Assembly (NCBI RefSeq): GCF_000499845.2
Contig: NC_023756.2
Span: forward strand, 33,688,763-33,752,762
Reading direction: 5' to 3'
Length of the DNA: 64,000 nucleotides
DNA from: Phaseolus vulgaris
Lineage: Eukaryota; Streptophyta; Magnoliopsida; Fabales; Fabaceae
Made by a program: the position numbers and the translations under genes. Of the stretch, positions 10,546-22,419 are shown one piece after another (the stretch's first letter is position 1; the number at the start of each line of letters is the position of its first letter). The notes below the pieces were generated by a model. That model did not search any database and was not told the DNA's origin. It saw nothing but the letters and a program-made list of their open reading frames with translations.

Positions 10546-12655
10546 ATATGGCCTCACCAATTACTTTCCCTACACCTCACGACATTCAATATATTTTTTA
10601 ATCGAAAAACTATTGCAATGATTCAAAAATATATTGATAGAAGTTTGTTTGATCATGTGTCCACATACACAAATGTTTATGAGTTATGGTCAAAACTTGA
10701 ATCTATGATTCAAAAGAAAACTCCAAGAAATAAAGCATCTTTTGTCAGAAGATTGGTAAAACTTGACTACACGGATGGTCAAAGTATGATGAAACACTTA
10801 AATTCATTCAAGGGTCTTGTCAATTAATTGACAAAGATAGATATGAAGATTGATGATGAGTTGCAGGCACTTTTGCTACTCAGTTCATTTTTTGAGAGTT
10901 GAGACACACTAGTAGTCACGCTCAACAACTCAATCCCTGATGGGAAGATCTCAATGGACACTATTTCAAACATTCTCTTGAATAAAGAATCCATAAGGAA
11001 AGAAAGAGGTACAACTTTTCAATATGAAGCAAATGTTATTGAGAAGCGAGGAAGAGGTGAAATTTGTGGGAAAAATGAATCCAATGAAAGAAACAAAAGC
11101 AAAGCCAAAGGCCGTTCTGAATCTCGCACAAGAACAATATGATATTATTGTAGCAAAGAAGGTCATAAGAGATCTGAATGTAGATCTCTGAAGAGAGATT
11201 AGAAAGCCGAAACTGTCCTTCCAGACTTAGTTGATCAAAAGAAGAAGGATTGTACTCCAACCACAACCGTCGCTGTTGACGATGATGTTTTTCTTATTGG
11301 AGAAGACAATTACCTAAATGTTGCATATGGTGATTGCTCTTGGATCGTTGATTCCGGTGCCTCTTTCCATGTAAGTCCACATGAAGATTTATTTTCAAAT
11401 TACAAGAAAGGTGACTATGGTATTGTGAAAAGGGGAAACCATGTTACAAGTAAGATTATAGGTATTGGGGATATCGTGTTACTATCAGACACAGGAAACA
11501 AGCTTGAATTGAACGAAGTGAGTCATGTTCCAAAAATGCGTCTCAACCTTATCTCAACGAGTAAGTTGGATGATGCTAGTTTTATAAGCCACTTTGGTAC
11601 TGGAAGTGGAATAGCAAAAGGGAACCTTATCAATGTCAGAGGTTCAAAGGAAGATCCTTTTACATTATGCAAGGAAGATTTTTTTTTGGAAAAGCAAATA
11701 TTGCTAACAAACTCCTAAGATATTTGGCACGGACGATTGGGGCATATGAGTGAGAAAGCACTCCAAATGCTCGCCAAGAACCACTTACCAAATATAAATG
11801 GTCAAATCTTGGAATCCTGTACTGATTGCATTTATGGTAAACAATGCAGAGTCAATTTTCAGAGATCAGGCGATCCCTTAAGGAGACAAGTGGTACTTGA
11901 ACTTGTACATACAGATGTTTGTGCACCATCTGAAAAATCTCTTGGTGGAACCTACTACTTTGTCATATTTATTGATGATCACTCAAGAAGAGTATGGGTG
12001 TACTTTTTGAAAACCAAAGATCATGTATTGTCAACATTTAAAGAATTTCATGGTCTAGTATAGCGTGAAACTGGGAAAAAACTTAAGTGTCTGGAAGCTG
12101 ACAATGGTGGAAAGTATCGTGGTCCTTTTGAAGCCTATTGCAAGATGTATGACATTAAAATGATAAAGTCACTACCAAAGAATCCTTAACTGAATGGAGT
12201 AGCCGAAAGGATGAATCGTACTATTGAAGAGAAAGTCAGATGCATGTTACAAGGTGCTAACCTCCCCAAGTCTTTCTGAGTGAAGCAATAAAGATTGCAT
12301 TCGATCTCACAAACCTGACACCTTCAAGACCTCTAGATGAAGAGATTCGAGAGGAAATGTGGTACAATAAGAAGGCATCCTTCAACCATATGAGAGTATT
12401 TGGATGCAGAGCCTTTATACATATTCCAAAGTGCAATCCACCTAGCTAGGAATCCTACATTTCATTCTCAAACAAATCACATTGATTATCGTTATCATTG
12501 GATATGAAATGCTTTGGAGGATGAAGAGTTGTTGCTAGAGAAGGCTCATACATATGACAGCTGGTCTGACATGATGACCAAGGTAATTTCAGCTAAGAAG
12601 TTAATAGACTGTTATAGGGGAGCTGGTTTGTTGATACCCCTTAATTAAGTCGGTA
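10546..12655 (+). pseudogene. Tnt1-like Ty1/copia polyprotein remnant without reverse transcriptase
   Basis: Order of recognisable parts: gag (ELWSKLESMIQKKTPRNKAS, then RRLVKLDYTDGQS), a zinc knuckle missing its first Cys (YYCSKEGHKRSEC near 11145), protease (SWIVDSGASFHVSPH near 11340), GAG-pre-integrase (DIWHGRLGHMSEKALQML), integrase core (HTDVCAPSEKSLGGTYYF, EADNGG, NGVAERMNRTIEE). Then, after about 12430, comes the last part of RNase H (HIDYRYHWI, SDMMTKV). All of reverse transcriptase and most of RNase H are missing, and several in-frame stops are present. The copia is 5'-truncated against gypsy sequence and runs into its own 3' LTR. Confidence 0.85.
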
Positions 12656-13167
12656 AGGGGGAGATTTGTTGGGAATCTCTCCTTATTCTAATGGGGACAA
12701 TGACCAATGAATCTTGATAACTGATCCATTGAATATATTCAATGATGACTATTTCAAAAGTCTTGGGAATTATAACTCTCTCTTGAAAATGTGATGAGCT
12801 TTAATTATCCACTATCTCTTTATGTGATAAGCCTTCCTCTCATTCTCTATATAAAAGAAACTTGTGAGGAAGAGAAAAGCAAGCAAGTGAGAAGAACAAC
12901 ATAGAGAGTAAAAGAGAGAGTTGATATCCACCATAGTGTGAGATTAGAAATCCTAGTGAAAGGCTAGAGAGACTAGTATTCCATCCTTGTTGAGTGTTAT
13001 CCTCACAGAGTGAGAGAAATAAATATTGTAATCTTATTTTCATAATGAAGACATTTTTTGGACTAGGCCCCGTGAATTTTTATTTATTAAATTGAAAAGA
13101 TTTTTTCACGTTAAAAATTCTTGCGGTGTCATTATTCTATTTTTTATTCTCCTTATTTTTTGCGCAA
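12653..13167 (+). mobile_element. Polypurine tract and 3' LTR of the Tnt1-like copia
   Basis: AAGGGGGAGATT (12655-12666) is a typical copia polypurine tract. The LTR then starts TGTTGGGAATC at 12667 and includes GGACTAGGCCCCGTG and CACGTTAAAAATTCTTG, words found near the end of Tnt1-like LTRs. The end near 13167 (GCGCAAA) is estimated. No 5' LTR is present. Confidence 0.7.
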
Positions 13168-14149
13168 ATGTTCATTTTGTATCTACAAGAAAGAAGAAAG
13201 AGGAAGAATTGTTCAGATTTTTCCAACAAATCCAAAGTGTCTGAAATAGACCAACTCCGTTCTTGAGCCCTGGAATGGACTAGAGAAAAGGAAGAAATGA
13301 CTTGCTGCTTGGAAAAGAAGAACAAATAGATTATGTTGTTGAAGGAGAAGGAAAGCGCTATAGTTCATTCTCATGCCCTGACTGAAAAGGATTGCAAATT
13401 AGCGGAAGAGTCTTTGAAGGACGAGGTTTCCGTCTCTTTTGGAACTGGTTTTGAACTTGCTTTGGAGCAAGTGAAGGTTCTGCACCTAGGAATTGACTTG
13501 TCTGCCATCGGTCTATGCAAGTCGGTTGTTGACGATCAATTGATAGCAGACTAAACCTGTGAACTTGTGAACTTTCTCGTAATTTTATGCTTATGCTTTT
13601 TGGGACTTCTTTACGAGGTTTGTCTTATTCTAATAATAACTGGTTTCAATTTCACGGGATTCAAGTATCATAAAACAATTTTTCGAATTACTTAACCGTA
13701 CCTTCAACTATATTCGTAGAAGTAAAAATAACTAACACAATCGTCGTTTTCCCTCGTTTACCATGACATAAAGTTTTGTAAATGGCTTTTTGAAAATTTT
13801 CAAATGTGCGTGGTAGTGCAATGGGTCGGATTTATGGATTTTATGTGTGGCCGCCCAATGGGTCAGTTTTAAGCTCCTAAACTATTTTTTCAAAACTTTT
13901 CAAATGTAAGGGCCGAACCATTTGGGTGAGAGCTTGCTGTCTATTTGGTTGGGTTGGTCTTTCCTGGGCACCAGATCAAAAACTCTGAATTGTCTCATAC
14001 CACTTTACTTTTTTGCCTCATTTCCATCCTTCGTTTCATAGCTTCTCCTCTGATTCGAGCTCTTTCCCGTATTTCTTCAATCATGTATAAATTGGCCCGG
14101 ATCCCTTCTTTTGAATGTTTAGCAGAGAATTTGGTCACCCGTGGAGTTG
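13168..14149. other. Unresolved retroelement debris
   Basis: A 73-codon plus-strand frame at 13333-13554 (ending GFELALEQVKVLHLGIDLS..VVDDQLIAD) resembles the C-terminal tail of legume retroelement-associated coiled-coil proteins; the resemblance is from memory and weak. The rest, to 14149, shows no coding signal I can support. Confidence 0.35.
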
Positions 14150-14606
14150 GCTCAGTTATATAATGTCAGTCCCATACATAAGGCTAAACGACGTTTCTTT
14201 CGTAGATGATTGTGCTTGGGACCTCCTCCAACCATTGCCTTTTAGTCGTAAGCAATCTTCTCTTTAGTCCTCGCAGTATCACCATGTTTTTCGCCTCAAT
14301 TTGCCTGTCTTTCTAGGGATGCTTGACGGATGAGAATACTTTCCTTATGCCAAGCTCTGCACACATCTCTTTTGCTTGCTTGCTAAAAACAAACTATGTA
14401 TCGTTGTCGGATACCAAGATTTGCGGGACACCAAACTTGCAAACAATGTTTTTCAACAAGAAACTCTTGACTTTTGAACATGGTATAACGGATACAAGTT
14501 CTGCCTCTATCCATCTCAATTTGTGTTGCCGAGCGGACAATGGAAATGGTCCGAGAGTATCTATCCCCACGTATGAAAGGTCACGGGAAGAGATAGAATG
14601 ACTCAA
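14150..14606 (-). pseudogene. Ty3/gypsy integrase fragment
   Basis: Minus-strand reading gives SYVGIDTLGPFPLSARQHK, WIEAELVSVIP, NIVCKFGVPQILVSDN, then after a stop KQAKEMCAELGIRKVFSS and LRGLKRRL. This matches the integrase core of an Athila/Ogre-class gypsy element (GIDLLGPFP..., FG.P..LVSDNG). The segment is isolated, has stops and lacks the rest of pol. Confidence 0.75.
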
Positions 14607-15000
14607 GTTTCTATTTCAAAATGTAAAATATTCATTTGTTGGTGCTTTATGTCTTCAAGTTATGAAAGAACAATAGGTGATGGCTGGGGTTAAACTCAAA
14701 GTATTGCGACAATTTAATAACAATAAATGCACTGAATCAGTTAAAGTTTCATGTGTGTTAACATGAAGTGCTAATAATATTATATTATTTCGGTATTAAC
14801 CATAGATATCCTTTCAAATGAAACAAATTTGTTTGAAGAAAGAAACACTATGAAGTATCAACCATGCAACTCTCTCATTCATTATTGCTAACACTTAAAA
14901 ATGTGGGTAGTCAAATTGAAGATGGAAGATTACTAGGCGGCATCATAAAAAGATGAATGCAAAACATTCAACATTATAAGAAGAAATAAGTGATGCATAA
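14607..15000. other. Intergenic, no feature seen
   Basis: AT-rich sequence between gypsy debris and the small LTR element. No open frame or repeat recognised. Confidence 0.4.
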
Positions 15001-15225
15001 TGTTACAACTTGGTCCAACAACAATAGGCCTGAACGACAGATTACTAAGCCCAAATGGATGGAAGGTTACATTATGTAACAAATCAGGTGTTATTAGAAA
15101 TTTTATGAAACAATATAAGGCCCACTTGGCCATACAACTCCTATTTAGGACTGAATTCAGGCAGACAATTTTGATGTTACCCTAGTATTCATTAATCTTA
15201 TTATAGCTGTAGAAAGAGTCTATCA
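15001..15225 (+). repeat. 5' LTR of small retrotransposon
   Basis: 225 bp, begins TGTTACAACTTGG and ends GAGTCTATCA. Aligns with 16458-16689 with scattered substitutions and small indels, so the insertion is not recent. Confidence 0.85.
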
Positions 15226-15249
15226 ATTGGTGTTTTCATTGACCTTACC

Positions 15250-16075
15250 AATGCCTTCTAAACCCCAAACCAAAGACCTAGAAGAAATTCTATAGTCTAT
15301 TCAAGAACGTCTGCAAGGTATTTAGGTCCAGATGGAGGACAATCACACCTGCCAGGCAGCCATGGAGGCGCATAATGATTTTATTCAATCCACCCTCACT
15401 TTTCTCATGAATCAAATCCCATCCACAAACCACGATAAAAACACGGGTCACCCCCTTGGTGGCACCCATTACAATGGCAACCAACAAGCTATCATTAATA
15501 ACCCACCTCTCAGTATCTGGCCACCCAAGTTGCAGTTAGCTTTCTTTGAAGGCCCTGAACCTATAGATTGGCTCTTCCAACCAGAGCAGTATTTTTCTTT
15601 TTATCAGATACCACCTGAACAAAGGGTTTCTATGGTATCTTTCCACATGAAGGGAGAGACTCTTAACTGGTTTAAATGGTTGCATCAAAACAACCTTATC
15701 ACGGACCGGACATCCTTCACTCAAGCCTTGGAACTACGTTTTGGATCGTCCACCTAGCATAATTATTCAAACTCCAGCAAACCACCACGGTAATAGATTA
15801 TCAATCCCGTTTTGAGAAATTATGAAATTCGTAGAGAACTCTCTATCCTCAACCCATATTCAATCTCCCAAGCCATTGGTCTAGCCAAACTCATTGAGGA
15901 CAAACATCGTGTCACCAAACCTAGACCCCAACGTTTTCTTACCCCCCAAACAACCCATCCTACCACTAACTTCCCCAATTTATCTAGCAACAAATCCATT
16001 GTCAACCCTCACATAAATCATCCCTTACCCATTAAACGCCTCACACAAACCAATTGGAAGAACGTCGTGTCCTAG
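15250..16075 (+). pseudogene. Gypsy gag relic inside the small retrotransposon
   Basis: From MPSKPQTKDLEE (ATG at 15251) the translation runs with stops into a longer frame at 15332-15757. That frame contains KLQLAFFEGPEPIDWLFQPE, YFSFYQIPPEQRVSM and LNWFKWLHQNN, the conserved core of the gypsy retrotransposon gag domain (PF03732). A further frame (15812-16075) covers the region after it (SQAIGLAKLIEDK). There is no zinc knuckle, protease or polymerase before the LTR. A packaging or RNA role cannot be judged. Confidence 0.75.
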
Positions 16076-16457
16076 GTTTATGTTACAACTGTGATAATAA
16101 ATTTCCTCCAAGGCACAGATGCACCACGTCACTCACCTAATTCACTTTCCAACACGCAGTTAATGTGCCCACCTAACCCTGCGGAATTTTCAAACTCACC
16201 ATCAATTCACTCACCTAACTCTCTGCACCCACCATCCATCCCAACCACTCACCAATGACCAAGTAATTCCCACACTAAAGACTCCCAACTCCAAGACCTC
16301 ACACCTAACAATTATTCAACATTCCAAAATAGCCCACAAACAAGCCTACCCAATATTCACCCAATACATCCTCAGTCCCAGCCCAATAACTATCCTTCGG
16401 CCGAAACAATCCAACCACTCACTTTGAGGACAAAGTGCTTGAACTGGCGGATGGTAT

Positions 16458-16689
16458 TGTTAGAACTTAGCCCAACAACAATAGGCTTGTACCTCAAATT
16501 ACTAAGCCCAAATGGATGGAAGATTACATTATGTAATAAGTTAGATGTTATTAGAAATTTTATGAAACAATGTAAGGCCCACTTGGCCCATACACTCTTA
16601 TTTAAGACTGAATTCAACAGTAATGAAGGACAAAGAATTTTGATGTTACCCTAGTATTCATTAGGTATAGCTGTAGAAAGAGTCTATCA
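16458..16689 (+). repeat. 3' LTR of small retrotransposon
   Basis: 232 bp, begins TGTTAGAACTTAG after the sequence CTTGAACTGGCGGATGGTAT and ends GAGTCTATCA. Pairs with the LTR at 15001. Confidence 0.85.
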
Positions 16690-17315
16690 CATACATTACA
16701 CAATAGAAGACATTCAAATAAATTTGTTTGTTGAACCACTGATTTTGCATTACATTGTGAACCTTAATACCTACTCCTCCAGTAATCCATACAGCTTCCA
16801 TCCAAGATAGAAGTTTTAAAATTAATATTCGATAAACTGCAAATTTGTGATACAATTCAAAATACATACATTAGCCGTGATGAAAAAAAGTTAGATACTC
16901 GATAAAGAGGTTTAAACAACAGAGAAGTTGTCTGAAAACAACAAAACTTATCTAAATAGTGCACCCCATCTATAATATGCTTATTACAAGTAAAAAAAAA
17001 TGATTTTCTAGAAAATTACTATTGTTAAAGGCACTAAATAATTAAAAAATAGAATTGGACAAACTCAATTTTTAAATTTGAAATTAATGGAGACCAATTT
17101 GTGGGTGTGAGAGAGATACAAGTGAAGAGATATAATGAAGTAAAACGATAAAAATTAGCAATATAAAGAGTAAAGAATTAGTAAGAAAAGTAGAACAACT
17201 TGATTGGAACGGATATAAGCAATACTACTCTAAAAAAATACATTATCACTCTAAGTTAACTAAAATAGAGAAATAAACACTAAGAAATAAGTTATTGGAA
17301 AAACGTACCAATTAA
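16690..17315 (-). other. 3' flank of RLP gene B, possible 3' UTR exon
   Basis: Part of 16720-16850 resembles 40230-40350 downstream of gene C (TGATTTTGCATTACATTGT versus a similar word there, and AAACTGCAAAT in both). Directly after the stop codons both genes have GGTA(C/T)GTT followed by TTCCAATAACTT. Genes of the tomato Cf-9 type have an intron in the 3' UTR, so this may be a non-coding last exon. Inference. Confidence 0.45.
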
Positions 17316-20300
17316 CTATCCTTCGAGCCACCTATGACACTTGGCAACGTTCAGTTCAACCATTAGAAGTATATAGTCAATTAGCCTATTCAAGAATCTC
17401 ATATAAGCAATTCTCCATGGCTGCCAAAGTAGCACTGACCCAAATAAGCCCCAAAAGCCTACAAAGAAACCTATCCCCAAGCTCATGTATAATGCTCTAC
17501 GGAAAATTGAATTGTCTTTTACACCATCAACCGCTGGCTCTTGAGGCTTTTGTATTGTCTTGTCTTCAGGACAACTTTTGTTGAGTTGATTTCCACAAAG
17601 ACCAATATTTCCTTCAAAACAAGAGGCATCAAAGGTTTCAAAATGTCTCCCCTGAGGGATTCTTCCACTGAGATTATTGTTTGATAGGTCTAACACACCA
17701 AGGCTATCGATGTTGGGAAGAGTGGAAGGAATATTTCCAGAGAAATTATTTCTTGATAAGTCTAGGAATTCCTAACGAATTTAAATTCCCAATACCAGAA
17801 GGAATCTCTCCATGAAAGTTGTTTCTTGATAAATTCAAAGAAATCAATCCCAGTAAATATCCAACCTCTTTGGGCACTTCACCTGTTAAATCATTACTTG
17901 AGAGGTCAATGCTTTTAAGAAGGTTCTCTGGCTCCCAAAACTCACGATCCTGACCTTTCCACGCCAATAACAAGTAAGCATCATAAATATCTTCATAAGA
18001 TATTTGAGTTGTAATTTTTCGTTCCCTTACAATTTCCCTTGGCATTGCGCTCATTTCAATCAATGTGGTAAAATTTGTCAAACATGTTGGAATTTCTCCT
18101 GTCAAGTTATTCCTTGAGAGGTCCAAGACTTGAATTTGACTCAAAGAGCAGAGATGTACAGGAACACTTCCAAAGAAGCGATTTACTTGCAAGCTCAAGA
18201 TTTTCAATTGTTGCATACTTTCCCCAATCCAAGAGGGTACTTCACTAGATAACATATTTTTACTTACATCCAATAAAACTAAGCTAGAGCAGTTCTTCAA
18301 TGTGAGTGGCAGTTCTCCAATAAAATTGTTGTTTCGTAGGACCAGAGCTTCCAAATTAACAAGAGAACCCATGGACTGTGGAATCTTCCCTGATAATTTA
18401 TTATTTCTTAGATCAAGAAATTTTAGTAAACTTAGATGTTTCCAACAGTCAGGCATTTGTCCCGCTATTTGATTATTTGATAAATCCAAAATAAGCATAT
18501 TTTTTGCTACTCTATTTCCGCACAATAATGTATTTAAATCTGAAAACTTATTTTTTGACAAATCCAACTTGCCAGCGTGGGACAAAAATGTGGGAATTAC
18601 ACCTTCAAGTTTATTTGAATTTAGAATTATTGCATTTGGACCATCGTCTACCAACTTCACTGTTAAATTCGGAATTGTACCTTTGAGACTATTGTAAGAC
18701 ATATTTGACTCTTGTATGAACTGTAAATTGTTCCAAAACCAATGAGGTACAAAGTCATCAATCCCCGCATCAGAAATATCAAGGAAGCTTAGTTGACTTT
18801 GATCCTGGAGCCAGCTTGGGAAGCTAGGACCCAACTTGCAAGAAGCTAGTCCCAAATTATATAATTGGAAAGGTGGAATCCAGCTAGTACCAAACCGTAG
18901 AGACAATGAGTTGTCTGATAAATCTAGTTCTATCAATTGGGACAAATTTGTGAGATGCAATTCATTGATTTCACCCTTCAAGTAATTCTCCTCGAGATGA
19001 AGAGACTGCAACTGATAAAGGAACCCAATGCTTTCTGGTATTTCTCCAGTTAACTGATTGTTGGAAAGAGATAAACTTCTTAAAGATGTAAAGGGTGAAA
19101 GATCAGGCAGCTTTCCAATAATCAGGTTATTAGATAAATCCAGCGTCTCTAATACAGGGTTGTTGCACCTTGAAGAATTTTGAATGAAGCTAGAAATTTC
19201 CCCACTCTGGTTGTTATGGCTTAAGAATAATTCCTTCAATGTGCATATGCTCCCCAGGGAAGATGGAATATCGCCTTGCAGTTTGTTTTCAGAGAGCATA
19301 AGAACTACAAGAGAGTTCATTACTTTCCCAATTACATCTGGAATGGGACCTTCTATCAAGTTATTATGAAGGAAAAGGCTTTGAAGATTGGTGGTGAAGT
19401 TGAAAACCCAGTGAAATACAGCCGATGATTTCAGTAGATTATCTGAGAGATCAAGGGTGACAATAGAAAATGAAGAGTCTTTATTGGACGGGGTTGGCAC
19501 AAGAAAATTTCTATCAGTAAGATTGCAATTTTGTAGAAGAAGTATTTGTAGTTTGGTGCTAAAGTTGAAATTTCCTTGAAATATTGATGATGTCAAATTC
19601 AGGTTGTTTTTGGAGAGATCAAGGATCACAAGAGAAGGAAAGTTTGGATAATGGGGAGACGACAAAACAATGTTATTACTAGAAAGATGAAGCTCTTGGA
19701 GATTAGGGCTATAGTTGGACAACAATTGAAAAATTGATGATGTCAACATATTATCAGATAGATCAAGGATGGAAAGAGAAAAGGAAATGTTGGAATGAGA
19801 TGGAAACAAAGATGAAATATGATCATCTGAAAGACCACAACCAACTAGACTCAATTCTCTTAAGTTTGGAATGTGCTCTCTAATCATTGGAAGCCAGTAG
19901 GGAGAGAAGCTAAGATCAGAAAATGAATAGAGGCCAAGAGTTGTTAATGAAGAGAGAGAAGATAGCCAATCTCTATCTTTTAATTTAAGATCAGAACTAC
20001 CACCAAGTCTAAGAGAATGCAAGAGAGGAAGATTTCCAACCTGAAAAGGAAGTTCTCCGGAAAGTGAATTTCCTGAAAGATCGAGATGCCTCAAATGTGA
20101 TATACTTCCAAGTTGAGAAGGAACCTCTCCGTAGATATCATCATTGTCACTTAGATCAAGATATTGCAGACTTGAAAGCTTTCCTAGTTCAGAAGGAACT
20201 TCTCCATTAAGATCAGTTTCTTTAAGATCAAGATACTCTAAGTTTGAGAGATTTCCCAGTTCATAAGGTATTGTCCCTGAGAAACTTGATTGTGATAGAT

Positions 20301-20730
20301 TGAGATATCTTAAGCTTTGAAAGGAGCCTATGGAGGCTGGAATTTGACGGCCATTGACACGACGATTAGAGCTGAGATCCAAATGTTTCAATTTTTGCAA
20401 GTCAACCAGTGCAGTGATATTGATTGAACCTGACAAATAATGCGATTCTGAACCACGAAGATCAAGCATCTCTACGTGGCCATTTTCATTGTTGCACTCA
20501 ATACCTTTCCATCCGCAACATTCTCTGTAATTTTCATCGTCCCTCCACGTGGACAACATGCCATAGTAATCTCGAACACTTTGCTTGAAATTGAGGAGTG
20601 CTTGTCTCTCCTTCTCTCTGCATTTCACGTATGAACTCTGTGATGGGGAGTTGAATCCAAGAATGGAAATATTGGTTTGCGCAAGGCACACAAACACTAA
20701 TAACAATATTTTGAGAAAGTAACTGCCCAT
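17316..20730 (-). pseudogene. RLP gene B: LRR receptor-like protein broken by a one-base insertion
   Basis: Same family and layout as gene C. ATG at 20730 (MGSYFLKILLLVFVCLAQ, signal peptide), LRR N-cap (CREKERQALLNFKQS, CCGWKGIEC), LRRs, an island near residues 905-945 (MPREIVRERK...AWKGQDREF), more LRRs. At 17771-17772 an extra base turns the codons for LEFLDLS into a shifted frame and the protein stops after 994 residues. Translation resumes in the next frame at 17696-17316 with the end expected of an RLP: last LRR, C-cap (FEGNIGLCGNQLN), membrane helix (ALYMSLGIGFFVGFWGLFG) and tail starting WQPWRIAYMRF. As read, the product would be soluble and lack its anchor. A sequencing or assembly error is possible. 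Confidence 0.9.
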
Positions 20731-20930
20731 TACAATTTTGCTGTTATGAAATTTGTGCTATGCTCTAAACCTTGGTATGAATAAAAGAGAAAACACAACC
20801 ATTACAATTATGATTTGATCAGCAACAGGATATAAGTAGTTGGCAATACGTGAACGATGCTTAAATTCTTGGCCCTGTCTTTATTGACTTTGCAAGTGAA
20901 GCAAGGAAGGAAGTTTCAAAGACCACCATT
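20731..20930 (-). promoter_or_regulatory. Promoter of RLP gene B
   Basis: A TATA-like ACTTATA lies at about 20838-20831, 101 bases before the ATG. The shared block is at 20877-20921 with W-box core TTGACT at 20884-20889, followed by GCAAGTGAAGCAAGGAAGG. A diverged second copy of part of this block follows at 20925-21055, so gene B seems to have a partly duplicated promoter. Confidence 0.55.
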
Positions 20931-22419
20931 ACATTTGTGATTTGCTCGGCAACAGCCTAAGTTGTTGGCATTAAATGAACGAGGCTTAATTTCTACGCAG
21001 TCTTATTCACTATTCCAAATCAAGCAAGGAAGAACGTTTCAAAGGAAAAAATTTGTAAATGAAGGGAAAATGGAAGGAAACTCCTCAGGCCAACAAAAGG
21101 AGACAACAGGAATAGATATGAAAATGACATTAACTTTCAAAACTATTCAATTACAATGACTTTAATGCATAATCTATTTCAACTGAATTATGAAATACTT
21201 ATTACTTATTCAGTAAAACATTTGAAATTTTATAAAGTTGTCATCTAAACCAATCCATTTAAAAAATAAAGCATGATCAACTAAAACAGATGGAATTTAA
21301 AAAATAAAGCATGATCAACTAAAACAGATGGAAGAGAAGGCTCAGCGGTTAAAAATGAATTAAGCAAATAAAGTTTGATGATATTAGTCTTACGTAATTC
21401 AATTGCTTTTATATTCAGTTATTATTAATTGGTCCAAATGATTGTGGGAAACTAAGTCTTCATTGTACTATTATTTTACCACATTGGGTCACTACGGTTA
21501 ACCGATACTATTCGTTATTAAGTTTCTAAACCAAAATAATAATAATAATATATAAGATTTTATCATTTTGTATATGCCCCATAGCCAATAATTAATTATA
21601 TAAGCTTCATTGTTAGGACTCTTACGGTTATGTGAAACCAAAAAAATAAATAATTATTTTTTGTCCTTTACATTTTTCACACATTTTAATTTAATGATCT
21701 TATAATAGTTTTTTCTACTTTTGCAATATTTATTATGTCACGGTCTGATATTTAACATTGTTCAAATACCGATTCTTTTCAGATTCAAGTAATACGTTTT
21801 TTCTCAGGTTCCATAAAATTATTTTTTTATATTAAATATAGGATAAAATAATCGGTTCAATGCAGTAACTATTAATATACTTTGTTTTTTTAAGACAAAA
21901 TAAAAAACAATCTTAGTATAAAAATATTAATTCCACTTAGTTTTGTTTGAATTAATGGTTGAAGTAATTGAGGAGGTGTTTGGTCTATAGCAATTTGGTA
22001 GACGTGTTTATTAAATGAAAAATTAACTGCATATTCACTTTAATTTCTTTCTAATAAACACAAGGGACAATTATTTGAGGTTGTGTCCAATTACCTTAAC
22101 CTTTAGATGAGTTCAAACAAAATTAAGAATTGTGTATTAATTCTTTTATTTTTATTGTATTAAAAACAAAATCTGTCAATATTATTGTACCAAACTCACT
22201 ATTTATCTTAAATATAAGAATTGAATTGATTATAGTAGCTTTTTTTTAGTTAAAAAATAAATAAAACCCTATTCGTTACGACTATTTTTTTTTTCTACAA
22301 GGAAACATTAAATTAGCTTCTAAATAATTACATTAAGTTAATTTTTTTAAAAGTTAAAAAATGTGAAATTAATTTTAATTTAATTTATATTGTGTAAAAT
22401 ATATGACTACACTAACACC
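20930..22419. other. Intergenic flank shared with gene A
   Basis: No gene seen. 21590-22400 aligns with 2630-3540 upstream of gene A, for example GTTATGTGAAACCAAAAAAA and TTTGCAATATTTATTATGTC. It contains a 38-bp tandem duplication at 21257-21332 that gene A lacks. Confidence 0.6.
21257..21332. repeat. 38-bp perfect tandem duplication
   Basis: Two adjoining identical copies (21257-21294 and 21295-21332) beginning ATTTAAAAAATAAAGC. The gene A flank has a single copy, so the duplication arose after the RLP units split. Confidence 0.8.

Larger units (their letters stand above)
15001..16689 (+). mobile_element. Complete small non-autonomous LTR retrotransposon
   Basis: LTRs at 15001-15225 and 16458-16689 share TGTTA-AACTT, CTAAGCCCAAATGGATGGAA and GTAGAAAGAGTCTATCA. 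The left LTR is followed by ATTGGTGTTTTCATTGA, a typical primer-binding region of one gypsy group. The flanks CATAA and CATAC differ at one base, consistent with a 5-bp target duplication. The interior of about 1.2 kb holds only a gag relic and no pol, so it relied on another element's enzymes. Confidence 0.85.

Noticed and set aside
17316..17696. Separate 126-residue membrane protein gene
   Set aside because: It is the frameshifted C-terminus of RLP gene B, matching gene C residue for residue in layout.
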